A DNA stretch of 51,552 bases, taken from an uncultured Methylococcales bacterium. GTDB taxonomy: Bacteria; Pseudomonadota; Gammaproteobacteria; Methylococcales; Methylomonadaceae. A program made the position numbers and the translations under genes. Location: positions 1 to 51,552 of the forward strand of contig CAIUVX010000133.1 in NCBI GenBank assembly GCA_903902705.1, read 5' to 3'. The notes under the pieces were generated by a model. That model saw nothing but the letters and a program-made list of their open reading frames with translations. It did no database searches and was not told the origin of the DNA. Below are positions 51,166 to 51,552 of this stretch, in pieces (the first letter of the stretch is position 1; every line of letters begins with the position of its first letter).

Positions 51166-51552
51166 CCACACTAGCCTGTTCTGAGTTTGTCGAAGGAAGT
51201 TTATCGAAGGACGATAGCGCAGGGCGGGCGTTTCTGACAAAGTGTGGTATTGTGCAGAATGGTTTGTCGGAAACGGTTGTTTTCGCTTACGATCAAACAG
51301 ACCTATTCCAACCTACAGGACTATTGGTTTCTGAATAGATGCGGTTTTTTATGAACAAAAAATCATTTGATATAATCTTTAAAATAACAGCTAACTTTTC
51401 TAGTAAAGTAGTTTGTTATCCCCAAAAACTTATGAAAACCAATACGATTTCACACTATAGCACTTTCAAAAAAACCATAATCGTTATCAACCAACAGCCG
51501 CCTATCTAAAAAACAATTCAATTCTTCGCAACTGGTTTCTGGTAATAAAGCA
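51166..51552. other. intergenic region without a convincing gene
   Basis: This 387-base, AT-rich stretch holds no gene that I can support. At about 51178-51202 there is a CTGTTCTGAGTTTGTCGAAG string, a sequence type often found dispersed in environmental genomes and resembling TTCGACAAGCTCAC near 43500. A short frame near 51350-51510 has no other support. Confidence 0.6.

Noticed and set aside
51350-51510. About 52-residue frame at the window end
   Set aside because: It is AT-rich, has no ribosome site, domain or signal peptide, and lies beside a decayed insertion sequence.
1-51552. Similar window ends (AATAAAGCA at the start and end) suggesting a circular molecule
   Set aside because: Only nine bases match, which is expected by chance in AT-rich DNA; nothing else indicates circularity.

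Overview
The window is ordinary gammaproteobacterial chromosome, moderately AT-rich, with accessory islands between housekeeping genes. The 4.5S RNA-dnaX-ybaB order, dapA-bamC overlap, fused PurL of about 1290 residues, trpE-trpG overlap, Rep helicase, DeaD, GltX and ATP-type PckA all point to Gammaproteobacteria. I cannot name the genus from sequence alone. The many short palindromic repeats and a decayed REP-associated transposase would fit an environmental lineage such as Methylococcales or Thiotrichales.

Layout. 1-2711: SRP RNA (ffs), dnaX, ybaB and a HIT-family hydrolase. 2752-8308: an RNA-repair island made of the CARF/sigma-54 activator RtcR (minus strand), a YefM-YoeB toxin-antitoxin pair, the RNA ligase RtcB behind a near-consensus sigma-54 promoter, and two AT-rich unknown genes, the first with a HEPN-like R-x4-H motif. 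8451-11030: yehS-trpE-trpG on the minus strand. 11096-14285: a DUF1287 protein, REP sequence and a broken REP transposase, a small lipoprotein, and a membrane protein with a degenerate P-loop. 14332-21485: tRNA-Arg, rep, a lipoprotein, an MscS channel and a lipoprotein alpha/beta hydrolase. 21580-27809: an HscC-type Hsp70, a J-domain protein fused in frame to an LplT-like lysophospholipid transporter, and two tandem DUF1566 paralogues. 27871-29692: gltX with tRNA-Ala and two identical tRNA-Glu genes, closed by a clear terminator. 29826-33490: a one-polypeptide (type IIG-like) restriction-modification enzyme whose 3' end is tandemly duplicated with a 255-bp period. 33498-43386: deaD, dapA-bamC, purL, a small membrane protein, and a PiT phosphate transporter with its DUF47 partner. 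43610-47460: a wrecked KAP NTPase abutting a second, type ISP-like restriction-modification gene. 47821-50522: a 94-bp inverted-repeat element, pckA and a SHOCT-domain protein. 50666-51552: an IS630-type transposase remnant and non-coding sequence.

How the genes may work together. In the rtc island the toxin family makes RNA ends of the kind the ligase can seal, and the activator's probable binding palindrome and promoter are both visible, so cleavage, sensing and repair may be linked. In 16449-27809 there is a channel, a lipase-like lipoprotein, a specialised chaperone and a lysophospholipid transporter tied to a J domain, followed by two DUF1566 proteins. This is the least conventional block and may be an undescribed chaperone or envelope module. 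Several short palindrome families recur, and three lie in frame inside the J-domain gene.
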